The notes beneath the pieces are model-generated. The model ran no database searches. It saw only the letters and a list, made by a program, of their open reading frames with translations, and was not told the origin of the DNA. The position numbers were made by a program, and so were the translations under genes. From Streptomyces sp. 135 (GTDB lineage Bacteria; Actinomycetota; Actinomycetes; Streptomycetales; Streptomycetaceae): DNA of 64,000 nucleotides. The stretch lies in NCBI RefSeq assembly GCF_020026305.1, contig NZ_CP075691.1:5332001-5396000 (forward strand). The letters run 5' to 3'. Positions 63,893 through 64,000 of this stretch are shown here, one piece after another (positions within the stretch are counted from its first letter, which is position 1; the number at the start of each line of letters is the position of its first letter).

Positions 63893-64000
63893 GTGGCCCG
63901 CCGCAAGCTGAGTCACGAGGGAACACTGGTCCTCGACAGCGAGGGGCTCTCGAAGATGCTCGCCGACGACGAGCAGGTGGTTGCGCTGGTCGCCGAGGCG
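63893..64000 (+). CDS. PIN-domain (VapC-like) toxin, N-terminus only (cut by window edge)
   Basis: Thirty-six codons run to the window edge: MARRKLSHEGTLVLDSEGLS, then KMLADDEQVVALVAEA. The LVLDSEGLSKML strand carries the first acidic residue of PIN nucleases. GAGGAGGG lies 5 nt before the GTG. The gene follows a frameshifted antitoxin, so control of the toxin may be lost or supplied from elsewhere. Confidence 0.65.
   Translation, partial: MARRKLSHEGTLVLDSEGLSKMLADDEQVVALVAEA

Overview
The window is Streptomyces chromosome. Evidence: very high GC with strongly G/C third codon positions, frequent GTG/TTG starts, a WhiB-family gene, a DasR-type operator before a chitinase gene, actinobacterial DUF families, and gene orders (ahpD-ahpC/oxyR; fumC / class I fumarase / wblI / glpX; xseB-xseA / ispH / ppgK / ychF) that match what I recall of other Streptomyces chromosomes. 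No rRNA, tRNA or CRISPR array was seen.

Layout. (1) 1-5,901: a catabolic locus with an N-acyl-D-amino-acid deacylase (cut by the left edge) and a fold-type III PLP deaminase on the minus strand, divergent from KDG-type sugar kinase, IclR regulator, RidA and a GntP permease. Together these look like a route for (N-acetyl-)glucosaminate: import, deacetylation, deamination to 2-keto-3-deoxygluconate, phosphorylation. (2) 5,944-7,697: a VapBC-like toxin/antitoxin pair and small Streptomyces-specific genes. (3) 7,776-11,726: secreted zinc carboxypeptidase, an Nramp-like transporter lacking the classical metal motifs, and a GH18 chitinase with a DasR box over its promoter. (4) 11,955-21,815: a Tad/Flp pilus locus (zinc-ribbon protein, CpaB, CpaE fused to TadE, TadE, CpaF, TadB, TadC, Flp pilin, TadG-like protein, lipoprotein, OmpA-domain protein). 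It contains several short tandem repeats and a duplicated cpaB/cpaE junction. (5) 21,869-30,752: methyltransferase, HxlR regulator, DUF192 protein, a putative C-rich small RNA, aldo/keto reductase, UppS, PhoH, a lytic transglycosylase-like wall protein and an AI-2E family transporter. (6) 30,812-33,010: peroxide defence (ahpCD divergent from oxyR). (7) 33,047-36,668: PadR / ABC ATPase / FtsX-type permease operon with a multi-site operator. (8) 36,907-53,250: class A PBP, SpoIIE-type phosphatase, methyltransferase, DUF402 protein, two unrelated fumarases flanking a secreted GDSL esterase-lectin, LiaF-like protein, WblI, GlpX, DUF4245 protein, a nitroreductase and exonuclease VII.

(9) 53,300-56,270: a minisatellite of about 52 bp units that overlaps the 3' end of an APC permease gene. 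It is interrupted by two adjoining insertion sequences (IS701-like and IS5-like) that share one target sequence. (10) 56,245-61,500: APC permease, IspH, PpgK, DUF6542 protein and YchF. (11) 61,500-64,000: an accessory segment with an AAA/DUF234 ATPase behind a TTAGTA operator, a frameshifted antitoxin and the start of a PIN-type toxin.

Most convergent gene pairs are separated by long perfect hairpins that should terminate transcription both ways. Translational coupling (4-bp start/stop overlaps) is common in the KDG-kinase, tad and PadR operons.
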